A stretch of DNA of 5,352 nt. Origin: Thermoplasmatales archaeon. GTDB taxonomy: Archaea; Thermoplasmatota; E2; UBA202; DSCA01. The DNA lies in contig DSCA01000059.1 in the NCBI GenBank assembly GCA_011049295.1, forward strand, positions 1-5,352, given 5' to 3'. This document shows positions 4,936 to 5,352 of the stretch, piece by piece (positions within the stretch are counted from its first letter, which is position 1; every line of letters begins with the position of its first letter). Position numbers and translations under genes: made by a program. The notes beneath the pieces were generated by a model. The model searched no databases and was not told the origin of the DNA. It saw only the letters and a list, made by a program, of their open reading frames with translations.

Positions 4936-5352
4936 ACCTCCTGTTTGAACTCTCCGGCGAGCATCCCCGTCTCCCCCGGGCGGAGGCCGCAGCCCTCCTA
5001 GCCCTGCACGACAGCCGGGCGCGCACCCTGTCCGGACACCGGGTGTGGGTGGCGGAGGCGGAGGTGGACGAGAAAACGGTGGCATCTATGGCCGAAAGGC
5101 TGGCCCTCTCCTACGGCGTCCATGTGGTGCTGGCTGCCGGGACCCTGGAATCCGTCACCCGGGACCTGGAACAGATGGATTTATCCCCCTGGACCACCTT
5201 CAGCATCCAGGGGCGGCGGTTTCACCACGGACACAGCATCTCCCGTCTCAAGCAGCACCTGGGCGCGGTTATCCGTGGCCGGCACGGCCTGGAGGTGGAT
5301 CTGGAGAGCCCGGACCTCCCCCTCTTCGTGGTGGCCGACGACCACCTCTACC
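4932..5352 (+). CDS. trmG10: Trm-G10-type tRNA (guanine-N2) methyltransferase, N-terminal part (3' end missing)
   Basis: A frame opens at ATG 4932, inside the ATGA overlap with the preceding stop, and runs without a stop to the window edge (140 codons plus one base). The start MNLLFELSGEHPRLPRAEAA is typical of the archaeal Trm-G10 family, which methylates N2 of G10 in tRNA using S-adenosylmethionine. Residues about 1-75 match the ferredoxin-like N-terminal region. Residues about 85-140 match a THUMP RNA-binding domain (LKQHLGAVIRGRHGLEVDLE, then SPDLPLFVVADD). The catalytic Rossmann domain, with the expected DPPYG-like motif, would lie beyond the window, so activity cannot be judged. Another THUMP methyltransferase such as Trm14 is a less likely alternative. 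Composition matches the PH gene upstream, and the two appear to form an operon. Confidence 0.85.
   Translation, partial: MNLLFELSGEHPRLPRAEAAALLALHDSRARTLSGHRVWVAEAEVDEKTVASMAERLALSYGVHVVLAAGTLESVTRDLEQMDLSPWTTFSIQGRRFHHGHSISRLKQHLGAVIRGRHGLEVDLESPDLPLFVVADDHLY

Noticed and set aside
4138..5085. A 315-codon minus-strand frame under the PH-protein gene
   Set aside because: Pro/Gly/Gln-rich shadow of high-GC coding on the + strand; no start signal and no domain features. The + strand frames have clear membrane, PH and THUMP signatures.
1..5352. CRISPR array, insertion sequence, tRNA or rRNA gene
   Set aside because: Reading both strands I found no regularly spaced short repeats, transposase motifs, terminal inverted repeats or tRNA-like cloverleaf. 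Nearly all sequence is accounted for by the seven genes and two short spacers.

Overview
The window is archaeal and of the euryarchaeal type. It carries archaeal-form ribosomal protein L11, an Spt5 made only of an NGN and a KOW domain, a short single-span SecE, a FtsZ with an N-terminal extension, and the N-terminus of a Trm-G10-type tRNA guanosine methyltransferase. Start signals are also archaeal: TATA-like boxes about 25 nt upstream of probable transcript starts, one apparently leaderless GTG gene, and a GGTGAT Shine-Dalgarno (SD). The ftsZ-secE-spt5-rpl11 order is known from other euryarchaea (for example the Methanocaldococcus jannaschii MJ0370-MJ0373 region). The BACON plus Ig-like surface protein at the left edge recalls proteins common in Thermoplasmatota and relatives. 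That placement is an inference, not a demonstration. Coding GC is high, with C/G-ending codons dominating except at the extreme left.

Layout. Positions 1-1506 (+) hold the C-terminal part of a large secreted or surface protein: one BACON-like domain, two closely related 99-100-residue Ig-like repeats, a third Ig/FN3-like domain and a distinctive C-terminal Ig-like domain. A short AT-rich convergent spacer (1507-1644) has a pyrimidine-rich tract for each strand and probably terminates transcription from both sides. Positions 1645-3953 (-) are a compact four-gene operon read right to left: ftsZ, secE, spt5 (nusG), rpl11, with gaps of 2, 4 and 2 nt. A 124-bp divergent promoter region (3954-4077) separates it from a second operon on the + strand: a four-span membrane protein with a bacterial-type PH domain (4078-4935), overlapping by ATGA the start of a THUMP-domain tRNA methyltransferase (4932 to the window edge).

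How the genes fit together. The minus-strand operon joins cell division (FtsZ), protein export (SecE of SecYEG), transcription elongation (Spt5) and the ribosome (L11), so it is a growth-linked housekeeping transcript. The divergent operon pairs a membrane PH protein of unknown role with a tRNA-modifying enzyme. The shared 124-bp regulatory region contains an 18-bp dyad over the predicted ftsZ TATA box, which is a candidate control site.

The clearest anomaly is an abrupt codon-usage switch inside the surface-protein gene near position 228-240. The first 76 codons have 40 T-ending and 9 C-ending codons. The 76 codons from position 241 have 5 T-ending and 46 C-ending. I see no CRISPR array, transposase, tRNA or rRNA, and no complete novel system. 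The points most worth follow-up are the codon-usage mosaic, the divergent ftsZ promoter and the PH protein.
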